40,363 nt of DNA from Rivularia sp. MS3 (GTDB lineage Bacteria > Cyanobacteriota > Cyanobacteriia > Cyanobacteriales > Nostocaceae). How positions within the stretch are numbered: the stretch's first letter is position 1; every line of letters begins with the position of its first letter. The DNA lies in the NCBI GenBank assembly GCA_019192545.1, contig JAHCMI010000083.1, forward strand, positions 1-40,363, in the 5' to 3' direction. Under the pieces are notes generated by a model. The model did no database searches and had not been told where the DNA came from. It was given only the letters and a program-made list of their open reading frames with translations. The position numbers were made by a program, and so were the translations under genes. This document shows, in pieces, positions 25,529-34,708 of this stretch.

Positions 25529-28303
25529 ATGCAAAAAATATATTGGCTATTAGCGTGCATTTTTATTGCAATCCAAGCAAATTTCAAAACGCTTGCTCAA
25601 ACAGATTTAAATAATTCAAGGTTGAATAATTCAAAACTAATTAACAATCAATCAATTATAGATGAGTTAAGTTTATTTACCGATGAATTAATTCTAAAAC
25701 TTAAACAAAACGAAGCTGAAAAAAATAAAAAAATAAGTAATTCATTGAAAGTAAATGCTAATTCAGAAAAACCTTTAAATTCTTCTAATTCCCAAGTAAA
25801 TGTAAATATAGCTAATCGTAATTTCACTACGTTTCCCGTTGGTTTCAGTGTTGGTAAACGTAACATCAAAGCAGGTGTTTTGGTAAAGGGATATGAAGAT
25901 GGTTCGCAAGCAATTGATTTTCAAAGCTGGCTTTTACCTTACGATGCTGTAATTCAAGCTTTGAAGCTGAATGTAACAACTTTACCCGACGGGCAATTAG
26001 AATTTCGCTCTCCCGGAATTGTCACCCGTATCAATCCCGAACAGCTTCGCAATGATTCCGAATTAGGTTTGGTTTTTTCAATTGCAGATTTAAAAAGGTT
26101 ATTCGCAGTCAGCGCAAAGTTTGATATTGAGGAATATGCTGTTGTATTTGATTTACCCTGGCAAAACAAAAGGAATAATACTATCGGTAGCGATGAAGTT
26201 CCGGTTATTTTAGATGGTTTGCCCAGATTTCAACCGGGAAGTTTTAATATTGCAGCAGTTGAACAAAGGATAGATGCTAGCGGTAGCGGAAATAATTCGG
26301 CGAATTTTAGGGGAAATTTTCAAGCTGTCGGTACTGCTTTTGATGGCTCTTGGTTTGTGCGTGCGAATCAACCGGATTTATGGGATGGAGGAAGTTGGAG
26401 TATATCGGAAGCGCAATATTTACGACAAACCGATAAACAGGATTATTTTATTGGTTCTCAACCAAGTTTCTGGCAAAGATTGGCAACTGGTGGGGATTAT
26501 TGGGGATTAACGTTTATTCAGCGTCAGGGATTTAAACCTCCCCAAACTTTCGGTGGCGGTACTTCCGATCCTCGTCAAAGATTGCAAGCTGATAGAATCG
26601 GACGTACTGTTACCGGTAAAGCGGAGCCCGGTACTTTAGTTCGTTTGGTACAGGGTTTTGGTAGTAACGTTATTGCGGAAGTTTTAGTTGATTCTTCTGG
26701 AATTTATCGTTTTGAAAATATCGTTACTAAAAGAGGATATGGTAACTATCGCGTTTTTCTTTATCCTCAAGGAAGATTGACGGAACAACCGGAAATTCGC
26801 AACGCTAGTTTTACCACGGTGCCGGGACAAATTCCTGCTGGTGCTTCTGCTTGGGTTGTTTCTGGTGGTTTGCAACGAGATTTTTCGACAAATGATAGTT
26901 TATTGGGGAATTTCTCGGAATTTCGCGGTGGTGTAGCCAGACGTTTGGGCGTGTCGGAAACTCTAACGCTAGGGTTTGGAGGAGTGTACGACGAGTCTTT
27001 GAAAGGTTTAGCTGAATTATTCTTTCGTCCTAAAAATATTCCCTTACAAGTAGCAGTTTCAGCTTTAACCGCTGATGAGATAGATGTAATCTCAGATATT
27101 CGCTACCAACCATCAAATAATTTTAGTGCTTCATTTACTAGCGATCGCCTTTCTAATCGTTTTAATGTCAATTGGAGAGTATCGTCAGCATTAAGTTTGT
27201 TTGGAAATACTTCGAGCCGCAACCCAGCAGAATTAGGAATGCAGTTTAACTATAGCGCTAGGGATTTCTATACTTTTGCTCGCGCTAGCTTGGATACCGA
27301 CAGCAATTTGCGATGGAATTTATTTCAACGTCTTGGGAAACTAGGATTAAATCTTCAAGGAAATGAGATAGGCTCTTCTTCACAACTAGCTTATAATTTC
27401 TCTAGCGCTAGATATTCCACTAACGGAAGTGCTTTACTGTTAAATTACGATACCCGCAGCAATAACGGTAATAGCAACAATTTACTTACTTTAGGTTGGC
27501 GGTATCGTTCGGCACAAAGGGCTGTTGACGGCAATTATTTATGGCAAACTGAGTTAGGTTACGGTATCGGTTCTCAAGGTAACGGTATAGTAGCAACATT
27601 AGGAACTACAGTTTTACCTGGAATTATGTTACAGGGAAGATATCAAGGAGTATCTTTAACTAGAAATGATTCGAGTTTTAGTATTAATTTAGTCTCCGGA
27701 TTGAACTTACAGCAGGGTATTCGTCCCGGAGATAGACGTTCTAGATATTTCCGTACCCAAGGGGGTTTGATAATTCAACCATTTTTAGACAGTAATAATA
27801 ATGGTAAAAAAGATTCAGGAGAAAAGATTTATACAGAAAATTCCGACTTGCTATTAATGGTGAATAATCATTCAATCAAGTCATGGCGATCGCAAGTTAA
27901 AAGCGACAGGATTACAGTACGCCTCCCACCAGGAAGTTACCGTCTGGACTTAGATTCGGCAGGTTTTCCCCTAGATTGGTTTACTAACACAAATGCTATA
28001 GCAGTAGATGTCGTTGCGGGTAGCTATACACCGATAATGATACCCTTCGCTCGTGCTTATACCCGTACAGGAGTAGTTACCGATAGTACAGACAAAGCAG
28101 TTGCAGGTACTAGAGTAGAAGCTATTGGAAAAAATACAGATAATAATATACGTCGATTTTCAGTTACCAATGGTGCAGGAGTTTACTATTTAGAAGGATT
28201 GCAAAAAGGGGAATATGAATTACAGATTAACGGAAAATCAGTAGGAGAATTGAAAATCGAAGAATCGGACGAAGCTTTTAAGGAATTGAATTTAAAATAT
28301 TAA
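25529..28303 (+). CDS. Divergent usher-like outer-membrane protein (FimD/PapC-like)
   Basis: 924 residues, close to FimD length. Signal peptide 1-24 ends KTLA before QTD. A low-complexity region is followed from about 95 by a small domain (VLVKGYEDGSQAIDF, WLLPYDAVIQALKL) also seen in secretion and stalk proteins. At about 360-430, TVTGKAEPGTLVRLVQ, VLVDSSGIYRFENI and YRVFLYPQGR mirror the usher middle domain and plug region (xVxGxA...VxQ...GxFxIxDL...VxExDG). From about 430 to 740, alternating hydrophobic strands suggest a beta-barrel. The C-terminus holds a calcium-loop-like DSNNNGKKDSGE (754-765) and two carboxypeptidase-regulatory-like beta domains, the place of usher C-terminal domains. 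With chaperone and pilins adjacent, it is best read as the export and assembly pore for their fibre. Confidence 0.78.
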   Translation: MQKIYWLLACIFIAIQANFKTLAQTDLNNSRLNNSKLINNQSIIDELSLFTDELILKLKQNEAEKNKKISNSLKVNANSEKPLNSSNSQVNVNIANRNFTTFPVGFSVGKRNIKAGVLVKGYEDGSQAIDFQSWLLPYDAVIQALKLNVTTLPDGQLEFRSPGIVTRINPEQLRNDSELGLVFSIADLKRLFAVSAKFDIEEYAVVFDLPWQNKRNNTIGSDEVPVILDGLPRFQPGSFNIAAVEQRIDASGSGNNSANFRGNFQAVGTAFDGSWFVRANQPDLWDGGSWSISEAQYLRQTDKQDYFIGSQPSFWQRLATGGDYWGLTFIQRQGFKPPQTFGGGTSDPRQRLQADRIGRTVTGKAEPGTLVRLVQGFGSNVIAEVLVDSSGIYRFENIVTKRGYGNYRVFLYPQGRLTEQPEIRNASFTTVPGQIPAGASAWVVSGGLQRDFSTNDSLLGNFSEFRGGVARRLGVSETLTLGFGGVYDESLKGLAELFFRPKNIPLQVAVSALTADEIDVISDIRYQPSNNFSASFTSDRLSNRFNVNWRVSSALSLFGNTSSRNPAELGMQFNYSARDFYTFARASLDTDSNLRWNLFQRLGKLGLNLQGNEIGSSSQLAYNFSSARYSTNGSALLLNYDTRSNNGNSNNLLTLGWRYRSAQRAVDGNYLWQTELGYGIGSQGNGIVATLGTTVLPGIMLQGRYQGVSLTRNDSSFSINLVSGLNLQQGIRPGDRRSRYFRTQGGLIIQPFLDSNNNGKKDSGEKIYTENSDLLLMVNNHSIKSWRSQVKSDRITVRLPPGSYRLDLDSAGFPLDWFTNTNAIAVDVVAGSYTPIMIPFARAYTRTGVVTDSTDKAVAGTRVEAIGKNTDNNIRRFSVTNGAGVYYLEGLQKGEYELQINGKSVGELKIEESDEAFKELNLKY

Positions 28304-28304
28304 T

Positions 28305-28353
28305 GGTAATTGGCGATGGGGTATTGGGCATTGGGCATGGGAGATTGGGAATA
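28305..28353. repeat. STRR of seven heptamers immediately after the usher stop
   Basis: Units GGTAATT, GGCGATG, GGGTATT, GGGCATT, GGGCATG, GGAGATT, GGGAATA begin one base after the stop codon at 28301-28303. Confidence 0.85.
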
Positions 28354-28856
28354 AATAAGGGGTGCCGGTCGGGCGGGGTGAGGTTAAAAATGTAGTGGAC
28401 TCAACTGAAATTCGCTATAGTTTGAGTTTGGTATTGCAAATATGACTCCCAACAACCACGTGGAAGCGGAAGCTTTGATTATGGCTGCTGAGAAAAGAGT
28501 AAGAAGTTAGGAGTTAGAGTCATTCCAATTAATTTCGTAGTGCGAGCATCTTGCTCCCTGGTTACCGATTGCGTATTATTACTCAACGTTATGCTAATAC
28601 CAGGATGATGCGTGACGGCAATATCACATTAGTTTCTTATATCTCGAATCCGACTTAGCCCTCGCGCACCCCTACATCGCAATGCTTAATTACCTATTGG
28701 TAATGCCCTATTCGCGATGCTCAGCTTCTGCAAAAATACGCAAAATGTGCTAAAATTGTACCAAATAATGGCGATTATTCAAGCATCATTTGGAATAATT
28801 TGGCTTTTTTTCTGATTTAAGCCCTAAAATTTGCGATTTTTGGAGTTTTTTAGGTT
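28354..28856. other. Intergenic region with dispersed-repeat fragments upstream of gyrA
   Basis: 28379-28420 matches 35881-35922 at 35 of 42 positions (core GACTCAAxTGAAATTCGCTxTAG). A GCGAGCATCTTGCTCCC element near 28545 looks like another dispersed repeat. The stretch directly before gyrA should carry its promoter, but no clear boxes stand out. No gene is called. Confidence 0.6.
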
Positions 28857-31541
28857 ATGACCTACTCTCAGGAGCGGATAATCCCGACGGATCTGAGAAA
28901 CGAGATGTCCAGGTCTTATCTGGAATATGCAATGAGCGTGATTGTCGGTCGCGCTCTACCAGATGCCAGGGATGGTCTGAAACCTGTGCATCGTCGGATT
29001 CTCTACGCTATGCACGAGTTGGGGTTGACGGCTGACCGCCCCTTCCGTAAATGCGCCCGTGTTGTAGGGGAAGTATTAGGTAAATATCATCCCCACGGCG
29101 ATACGGCTGTTTACGATGCCCTGGTGCGGATGGCGCAAAGTTTTTCGATGAGGTCGCCTTTAATTTCGGGGCATGGTAATTTCGGAAGTGTCGATAATGA
29201 CCCTCCGGCGGCTATGCGTTACACTGAATGCCGCCTGCAATCTTTAACTAGCGACGCTTTACTGCAAGATATCGAATCGGAAACTGTCGATTTTATCGAT
29301 AACTTTGACGGTTCGCAGCAAGAACCTACGGTTTTACCTGCTAGGGTTCCCCAACTACTTTTGAACGGTTCTTCCGGTATTGCGGTTGGGATGGCGACTA
29401 ATATCCCTCCGCATAATTTGGGAGAATTGATTGATGGGTTGGTGGCGTTGATTCAAAACCCAGAAATTACGGATATTGAATTAACTAAATATATCCACGG
29501 CCCCGATTTTCCTACGGGCGGTCAAATTCTCGGTACCTCGGGAATCAAGGAAGCTTATACTACCGGACGCGGTTCTATAACTATGCGCGGGGTAGCTAAT
29601 ATTGAGACTATCCAGCAGCGTAATAGACCCGAACGCGAAGCAATAATTATTACAGAGCTACCTTATCAAACTAATAAAGCAGCGCTGATTGAAAAAATTG
29701 CTGAATTAGTTAACGACAAGCGGATTGACGGTATTTCCGATATTCGCGACGAAAGCGATCGCGATGGAATGCGGGTAGTTATCGAACTCAAACGCGATGC
29801 TTATCCCCGCGTGGTGTTGAATAATTTATACAAGTTAACGCCGCTACAAACGAATTTTGGCGCAAATATGCTGGCGTTGGTAAATGGAGAACCCATTTTA
29901 TTAACGTTAAAGCGGTTTTTAGAGGTTTTCTTAGATTTCCGCATTGAAGCGATTACCAGACGCACCCGTTATGAATTGCGGAAGGCTGAGGAAAGAGACC
30001 ATATTCTACAAGGTTTATTAATTGCTCAGTCCCATTTAGATGAAATTATTGCCTTGATTCGTCATGCTGCCGATGCTCCGACAGCTAAAGGTGAATTAAT
30101 TAGCAATTATGGGTTATCGGAAGCTCAAGCCGATGCAATTTTACAAATGCAGTTGCGACGGTTGACAGCTTTGGAAGCTGATAAAATTCGGTTAGAACAC
30201 GAGCAGTTACAGGCACAAATCACCGATTTGAGAGATATTCTGGCTCGTAGGGAAAGAATATTAGAAATTATTGAAACCGAAGTCAAGCAGTTAAGAGAGA
30301 AGCACGCTACACCTAGGCGGACGGTAATTACCCTCAAAGAAGGGGAATTAGATGATATAGATTTAATTGCTAACGAAAAAGTAATAATTTTGCTTACCCA
30401 GCAAGGTTATATCAAAAGAATGCCCGTTAATACCTTTGAATCGCAGAGCCGCGCAACTAGGGGTAAAGCTGCTGCAAAGGTGAAAGATGATGATAATATA
30501 GAGCATTTCTTAACTTGTTGCGACCACGATAGCGTTTTATTCTTTAGCGAACGTGGTGTGGTTTACGCGATGAAGGCTTATCAGCTACCCCTGGGTTCTC
30601 GTACTAGTAGGGGTACACCCATCGTCCAAATGCTGCCGATTCCCAAAGAAGAGAAAATTACTTCTATCGTACCGGTAAGCGAATTTAGCCAAGATGAATA
30701 TTTGGTAATGCTTACCAAAGGTGGCTATATCAAGAAAACTGCATTAGCAGCATTTAGCAATATTCGCGCTAACGGTTTGATTGCAATTTCTTTGGAAGAA
30801 GGAGATGAATTACGTTGGGTACGTCGCGCTAGAGCCGAAGACAGCGTAATTATTGGTTCTCGCATGGGTATGGCAATTCATTTCCGCTGCACTCACGAAC
30901 AATTACGTCCTTTGGGTAGAGCAACTCGTGGTGTAAAAGCCATGAAATTGCGTAAAGGTGGAGATGAGTTAGTAGGGATGGATATTCTTCCCGCCGATAT
31001 TTTGAATAAAATGACCCCAGATGCGGTAGTTGAAGCTGAAACAGTTGAAACTGAAGATACCGATAATGTCGAAACTGCCGAAACTGCCGAAACTGTAGAA
31101 GTACAAGATGATAGCAATTCCGGACTTTGGGTATTAGTTATAACTACCGGAGGATACGGTAAACGGGTACCAGTTGAACAATTCCGCTTGCAAAACCGTG
31201 CCGGACAAGGTTTAATGGCAACCAAGTTTAAAAACCTTAAAACTCAAGATGAACTAGCAACTTTACATATTGTTAGTGAAGACAACGAAATTATGATGGT
31301 GACGAGTCGCGGTATTATTATCCGACAAGCTGTAAATGCGATTTCCATTCAATCGCGTTCGGCTACTGGGGTAAGAGTGCAGCGTCTAGATCGGGAAGAT
31401 TTTATTAACGGTGTAGCAATAGTACCTGGTGATAGTGGTGAAGAGTCAGATGAATCTTCCGAAGAAAATGAAGATAATGCAGAAGTGACGGAAACAATTG
31501 TGATAGAACCCGCAGATGATGTGGAAGAAACGGAAGAATAA
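28857..31541 (+). CDS. gyrA: DNA gyrase subunit A
   Basis: 894 residues. The catalytic tyrosine is Y122 in [10 protein letters not shown], the same number as in E. coli. The quinolone-region loop reads [10 protein letters not shown] with T83 and D87. The C-terminal beta-pinwheel has repeated blades. The GyrA box is divergent: QSRATRG at 530-536 instead of QRRGGKG, as I recall for cyanobacterial GyrA. Between the last blades is an acidic insertion (about residues 724-755, with ETAETAET), and the C-terminal tail is also acidic. It acts with GyrB to introduce negative supercoils. There is no neighbouring gyrB. GGAG lies about 13 nt upstream of ATG, so translation initiation is not obviously strong. 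Confidence 0.96.
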   Translation: MTYSQERIIPTDLRNEMSRSYLEYAMSVIVGRALPDARDGLKPVHRRILYAMHELGLTADRPFRKCARVVGEVLGKYHPHGDTAVYDALVRMAQSFSMRSPLISGHGNFGSVDNDPPAAMRYTECRLQSLTSDALLQDIESETVDFIDNFDGSQQEPTVLPARVPQLLLNGSSGIAVGMATNIPPHNLGELIDGLVALIQNPEITDIELTKYIHGPDFPTGGQILGTSGIKEAYTTGRGSITMRGVANIETIQQRNRPEREAIIITELPYQTNKAALIEKIAELVNDKRIDGISDIRDESDRDGMRVVIELKRDAYPRVVLNNLYKLTPLQTNFGANMLALVNGEPILLTLKRFLEVFLDFRIEAITRRTRYELRKAEERDHILQGLLIAQSHLDEIIALIRHAADAPTAKGELISNYGLSEAQADAILQMQLRRLTALEADKIRLEHEQLQAQITDLRDILARRERILEIIETEVKQLREKHATPRRTVITLKEGELDDIDLIANEKVIILLTQQGYIKRMPVNTFESQSRATRGKAAAKVKDDDNIEHFLTCCDHDSVLFFSERGVVYAMKAYQLPLGSRTSRGTPIVQMLPIPKEEKITSIVPVSEFSQDEYLVMLTKGGYIKKTALAAFSNIRANGLIAISLEEGDELRWVRRARAEDSVIIGSRMGMAIHFRCTHEQLRPLGRATRGVKAMKLRKGGDELVGMDILPADILNKMTPDAVVEAETVETEDTDNVETAETAETVEVQDDSNSGLWVLVITTGGYGKRVPVEQFRLQNRAGQGLMATKFKNLKTQDELATLHIVSEDNEIMMVTSRGIIIRQAVNAISIQSRSATGVRVQRLDREDFINGVAIVPGDSGEESDESSEENEDNAEVTETIVIEPADDVEETEE

Positions 31542-31576
31542 ATTCAAATCTTAGTGATTTACCGATTATTTAATCT

Positions 31577-31606
31577 AGAGACGTAAAATTTACGTCTCTT
31601 TTTTTT
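31577..31606 (+). terminator. Rho-independent terminator of gyrA
   Basis: AGAGACGTAAA (31577-31587) and TTTACGTCTCT (31589-31599) are exact inverted arms, with a T-run continuing to 31606. It lies 35 nt after the gyrA stop. Confidence 0.9.
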
Positions 31607-31770
31607 GATTAGTTGATGAAAATTAGATCGCATTAATCGTGACGAGTAATACGAATTTAATTTAATAAAATCAATCCTTCTTATCTTCTTCCGCAGCGCC
31701 CTCTGCGGTTTTTAAAAGAAAATTTATAACCCCTCAAATTAATGTCGTGGAATAGTAAAGACATTTCTTT

Positions 31771-31838
31771 GTAGGTTGGGTGAAGCGAAGCGTAACCCAA
31801 CGTCGGTGTTGGGTTGCACTCCGTTTAACCCAACCTAC
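31771..31838. repeat. Double-hairpin dispersed repeat overlapping a stop codon
   Basis: GTAGGTTGGGT (31771-31781) is the exact reverse complement of ACCCAACCTAC (31828-31838). Inside, AACCCAAC and GTTGGGTT form a second stem. This is the GTAGGTTGGGT-GAAGCGAAGCG-type element that I recall as widely dispersed in cyanobacteria. The outer right arm contains the stop codon (31835-31837) of the minus-strand gene, so the hairpin forms its 3' end. Confidence 0.85.
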
Positions 31839-33058
31839 GATTCATCTTCCACTTTTTTACTGAAAACCCGATAGTACAACCAGGTAGTTAATTCCTTAAT
31901 TGGGAAAAAGATGTAGGTTAAGGGATTGACGGTAACGATGATATTGCGAAAATCCCGACGCGCTAAAAATATTATTCCTTTTGCAACTTGTTCGGCTGAC
32001 ATTACCCCATAAGGATTTAATTGACTTTTGAATGGCCCCAAAATTAATTTACGAACAGTACAAGGAGAATCCAATCGCTTTAAGGTAATAATATTTCCTA
32101 ACGTTCTTTTGCTCAACTCATACAAAGGACTTAAAGCCGGGGATACTTCCGCTTCCGATGTATTAATCCAAATTTCTTTCGTCGCTTTTGCATCTGCTCC
32201 AGTAACGGTAGAGAAAAATACATCCATTAATCTCACTGCTGAAAATGCATTTACTTCAAAGGATTTATCAATATCCTCCGGTGTACGACTACCGTAAACA
32301 TTTACTCCGTGGTTAATAATTAAAATATCAACTTTTAGTAAACGTTCTAACAATTGTGACTCTTTACCAGACTCCCAAGCAACCGCAGTCACTCTAGGTT
32401 GTTTGGCAATATTTTCGGGATTTGTCGTTAACGCAATAACTTTGGCATTCTTTGCAATTAGCTCGGCGGTTATTGCTTTTCCCAAACTACCCGATGCTCC
32501 AGTCAAAGCAACGGTTTTACCTTTAACGGAAAGTGCGGTTCCCAAAACTTTATCTACTAAAGGAAATACACCACTATAGTAAGCATTTACGTCATCAAAA
32601 TGATGCCTCCAATGGTAGGTACGATTTACCCACCACACTGAAGGAATTACTTCTAATGCTCCCGGCTTATGGGTATAGTCGGTTTCAACTCTTCCTAAAA
32701 AATATCTTAACGATGCTCCATAAAGGAAAGTCGCAGCGTAAAGTACACCCAACCATAAACCTATTGGACGAAAAATAATTGCGATCGCGCCGATGATAAC
32801 CAGCAGCAATATCGATTCAACAATGTCGTGATAAAGCTGAGAATCTTTATAAGCTTCCAGAGAAATTATCGATAAATCTCGCTTGTATACTTGATGGTGT
32901 TTGTTATGCCATTTAGATAACCATTGCACGTGATGACAAGCAGCATGATAGCTATCTCGAATCACCTCAGCAATCAAAATTGACAGAAATCCCCAAGCTG
33001 CAAACTGCAAGCAAGCATACGTTGCCACAACCCAATTAATTTGTAATCCTGCTCCCAT
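31835..33058 (-). CDS. Fatty-acid-hydroxylase/sterol-desaturase-like domain fused to a short-chain dehydrogenase
   Basis: 407 residues from ATG 33058. Residues 1-175 form a membrane-bound di-iron hydroxylase-like domain with several hydrophobic segments and histidine clusters HAACHH (38-43), HNKHH (51-55) and HWRHH (149-153). Residues 180-390 are an SDR domain: TGASGSLG (186-193) for the cofactor, NHG at 249-251, and YELSK with Y313 and K317 as catalytic residues. Fusions of this kind occur in cyanobacteria, annotated as bifunctional sterol desaturase/SDR. The substrate is unknown; a lipid or carotenoid hydroxyl and keto step is plausible. The stop codon lies inside a dispersed hairpin repeat. 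Confidence 0.87.
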   Translation of the reverse strand: MGAGLQINWVVATYACLQFAAWGFLSILIAEVIRDSYHAACHHVQWLSKWHNKHHQVYKRDLSIISLEAYKDSQLYHDIVESILLLVIIGAIAIIFRPIGLWLGVLYAATFLYGASLRYFLGRVETDYTHKPGALEVIPSVWWVNRTYHWRHHFDDVNAYYSGVFPLVDKVLGTALSVKGKTVALTGASGSLGKAITAELIAKNAKVIALTTNPENIAKQPRVTAVAWESGKESQLLERLLKVDILIINHGVNVYGSRTPEDIDKSFEVNAFSAVRLMDVFFSTVTGADAKATKEIWINTSEAEVSPALSPLYELSKRTLGNIITLKRLDSPCTVRKLILGPFKSQLNPYGVMSAEQVAKGIIFLARRDFRNIIVTVNPLTYIFFPIKELTTWLYYRVFSKKVEDES

Positions 33059-33261
33059 CACGGTTTCAATCTCAGCTAATGTTTTTTATGTATTTTTGTT
33101 AAATACACCATACATTCTATTTATCACCTAAAAAGCAGCAATATTAAGCATACATAGGAACAGTTTAATATTTGATGTTTGTCGAGAATTAGAAATTAGG
33201 CATTTTGATATCTTGCAGCAGTCTAAAATATTTAACTAATTGTGTCAGATTAATTATAAAA

Positions 33262-34212
33262 ATGATGAAAACTAGTTTGCGAATAGCTACATACAGTTTA
33301 CTATTAGGCTTAGTAAGTTTATACTCAAGCTGTGGGAATACTGACGCTAATACATCTGAAATATCAGATATTGTTGATGGTAATACTAAAGTCGAAAAAT
33401 TATTAGATGGATTCAAGTTTACAGAAGGTTCTGTTTGGAATCCCGAGGGCTTTTTACTTTTTAGCGATATTCCAGCAGATACTATATATAAGTTCAATAC
33501 TAAAGATAAAAAGAAACCAGTTATATTTCGTCGTCCTTCTGGAAATACGAATGGTAATACTTATGATAATCAAGGACGCTTAATTAGCGCTCAACATAAC
33601 CGCAAATTAACCAGAACTGAAAAAGATGGTAATATAAATGTTTTAGTAGAACGTTACCAGAATAAACGTCTTAATAGTCCCAACGATGTTGTAGTCAAGT
33701 CGGACGATAGTATTTATTTTACCGATCCACCTTATGGAATCAAAAAAGAACAGGAAGAATTAGGATTTTATGGTATCTATCGTTGGGAACCCGATGGAAA
33801 TTTAACTTTATTAAATAAAGAAATGGTTCGTCCGAATGGAATTGCTTTTTCTCCCGATGAAAAAAGATTATATGTAAGTGATTCGGAAAAATTACATATC
33901 CGCGTTTTTGATGTCAAACCAGATGGGACTTTGAGTGAAGGTAAAGTATTTGCTCAATTACCTGGTGCTACAGATAAAGGTGTACCCGACGGAATGAAAG
34001 TAGATACTAAAGGTAATGTTTACTGTACGGGTTCTGGAGGTATTTGGATTTTTTCTCCATCTGGCAAACTTCTCGATAAAATAAGCGTTCCCCAAAAAGC
34101 GACAAATTTAGCTTGGGGAAATAAAGACTATAAAACACTTTATATTACAGCCGGTACTAGCGTTTATCGGATTCCATTAAATACTGTAGGAATACAACCA
34201 GGTAAAAATTAA
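33262..34212 (+). CDS. SMP-30/gluconolactonase-like beta-propeller, exported
   Basis: 316 residues from ATG 33262; an upstream TTG frame is unlikely because the signal peptide starts here. The N-terminus (ATYSLLLGLVSLYSSCGN) is a signal peptide with a possible but imperfect lipobox, YSSC. The SGL domain shows the metal ligands in order: E55 in FKFTEGSVWNPEG, N in LNSPNDVVV, and D in FSPDEKRLYVSDS, with FTDPPYGI also typical. Such enzymes hydrolyse sugar lactones or related esters. Export suggests a periplasmic or membrane-tethered role. It stands just upstream of a gene-decay region. Confidence 0.9.
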   Translation: MMKTSLRIATYSLLLGLVSLYSSCGNTDANTSEISDIVDGNTKVEKLLDGFKFTEGSVWNPEGFLLFSDIPADTIYKFNTKDKKKPVIFRRPSGNTNGNTYDNQGRLISAQHNRKLTRTEKDGNINVLVERYQNKRLNSPNDVVVKSDDSIYFTDPPYGIKKEQEELGFYGIYRWEPDGNLTLLNKEMVRPNGIAFSPDEKRLYVSDSEKLHIRVFDVKPDGTLSEGKVFAQLPGATDKGVPDGMKVDTKGNVYCTGSGGIWIFSPSGKLLDKISVPQKATNLAWGNKDYKTLYITAGTSVYRIPLNTVGIQPGKN

Positions 34213-34286
34213 CTTTTCAGCCTTTGATTGGTGGCACATTGAGGTGAACTAACAAAGACCTAAAAAGAGGGATTTTGATGGTGTAA

Positions 34287-34397
34287 TTAAAAACTTTTGC
34301 GCTTGTAGCGTACTACCTTTACTATCTGACATACTACTATAACCCTTTATTTGGAGGAGCCAAAGTAGCCCAAAATGTGTTTATGATGAATTTCTGA
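34287..34397 (+). pseudogene. Fragment of a GT39 glycosyltransferase gene
   Basis: In one frame, 37 codons read ALVAYYLYYLTYYNPLFGGA, then KVAQNVFMMNF and a stop at 34395-34397. This matches LPYYPYYLTYYNPLFGGAKA then AQNIFMIG of the intact GT39 protein encoded at 12438-14441. A stop lies in frame just upstream. The nucleotide match is only moderate, so the fragment comes from a different paralogue, not from a recent copy of that gene. Confidence 0.85.
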
Positions 34398-34418
34398 TTG
34401 CATCGAGGTGGATGAAGC

Positions 34419-34571
34419 ATGAAGCACAAACACCTACTATTGTTTTGTTTGGGATTGTTTATCGCTGTTGTTTGCTATTTAATCGTAAGCGTTAATATGT
34501 CAGAAGAAATCACAATTAAAAAAATTAAGGTTATTCAGCACTTGGTATGCTATTTAAGTAGTCGTTTTTAG
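34419..34571 (+). CDS. Small protein with N-terminal membrane/signal segment, perhaps the detached 5' end of the next gene
   Basis: 50 residues: MKHKHLLLFCLGLFIAVVCY, then a short polar tail (SEEITIKKIKVIQ) and a stop at 34569-34571. GAGGTGG precedes the ATG by about 9 nt. It looks like the leader of an exported protein. The DUF4380-like frame downstream (34709-35596) lacks a start and a leader, and the two are in different frames. They are separated by a CGGCAGT-type tandem repeat (34571-34600). I infer that they were one gene; independent expression as a small protein is possible. Confidence 0.45.
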   Translation: MKHKHLLLFCLGLFIAVVCYLIVSVNMSEEITIKKIKVIQHLVCYLSSRF

Positions 34572-34708
34572 GCAGTCGGCAGTCGGCAGTAGGCAGTAGG
34601 GGAAAAAGAGTAAAGTTATCAAAAATTAAGCATATAAAATGTCAAATCCCTACGCAGTAAATATTTCGGTAATTTTTATTCAGAATTTAGCATACTAACA
34701 ACTGATGA

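Noticed and set aside
28545-28661. Open stretch reading PGYRLRIITQRYANTRMMRD on the plus strand
   Set aside because: It briefly suggested a protein remnant, but I could not match it to a family and it begins inside a probable dispersed repeat; no start is visible.
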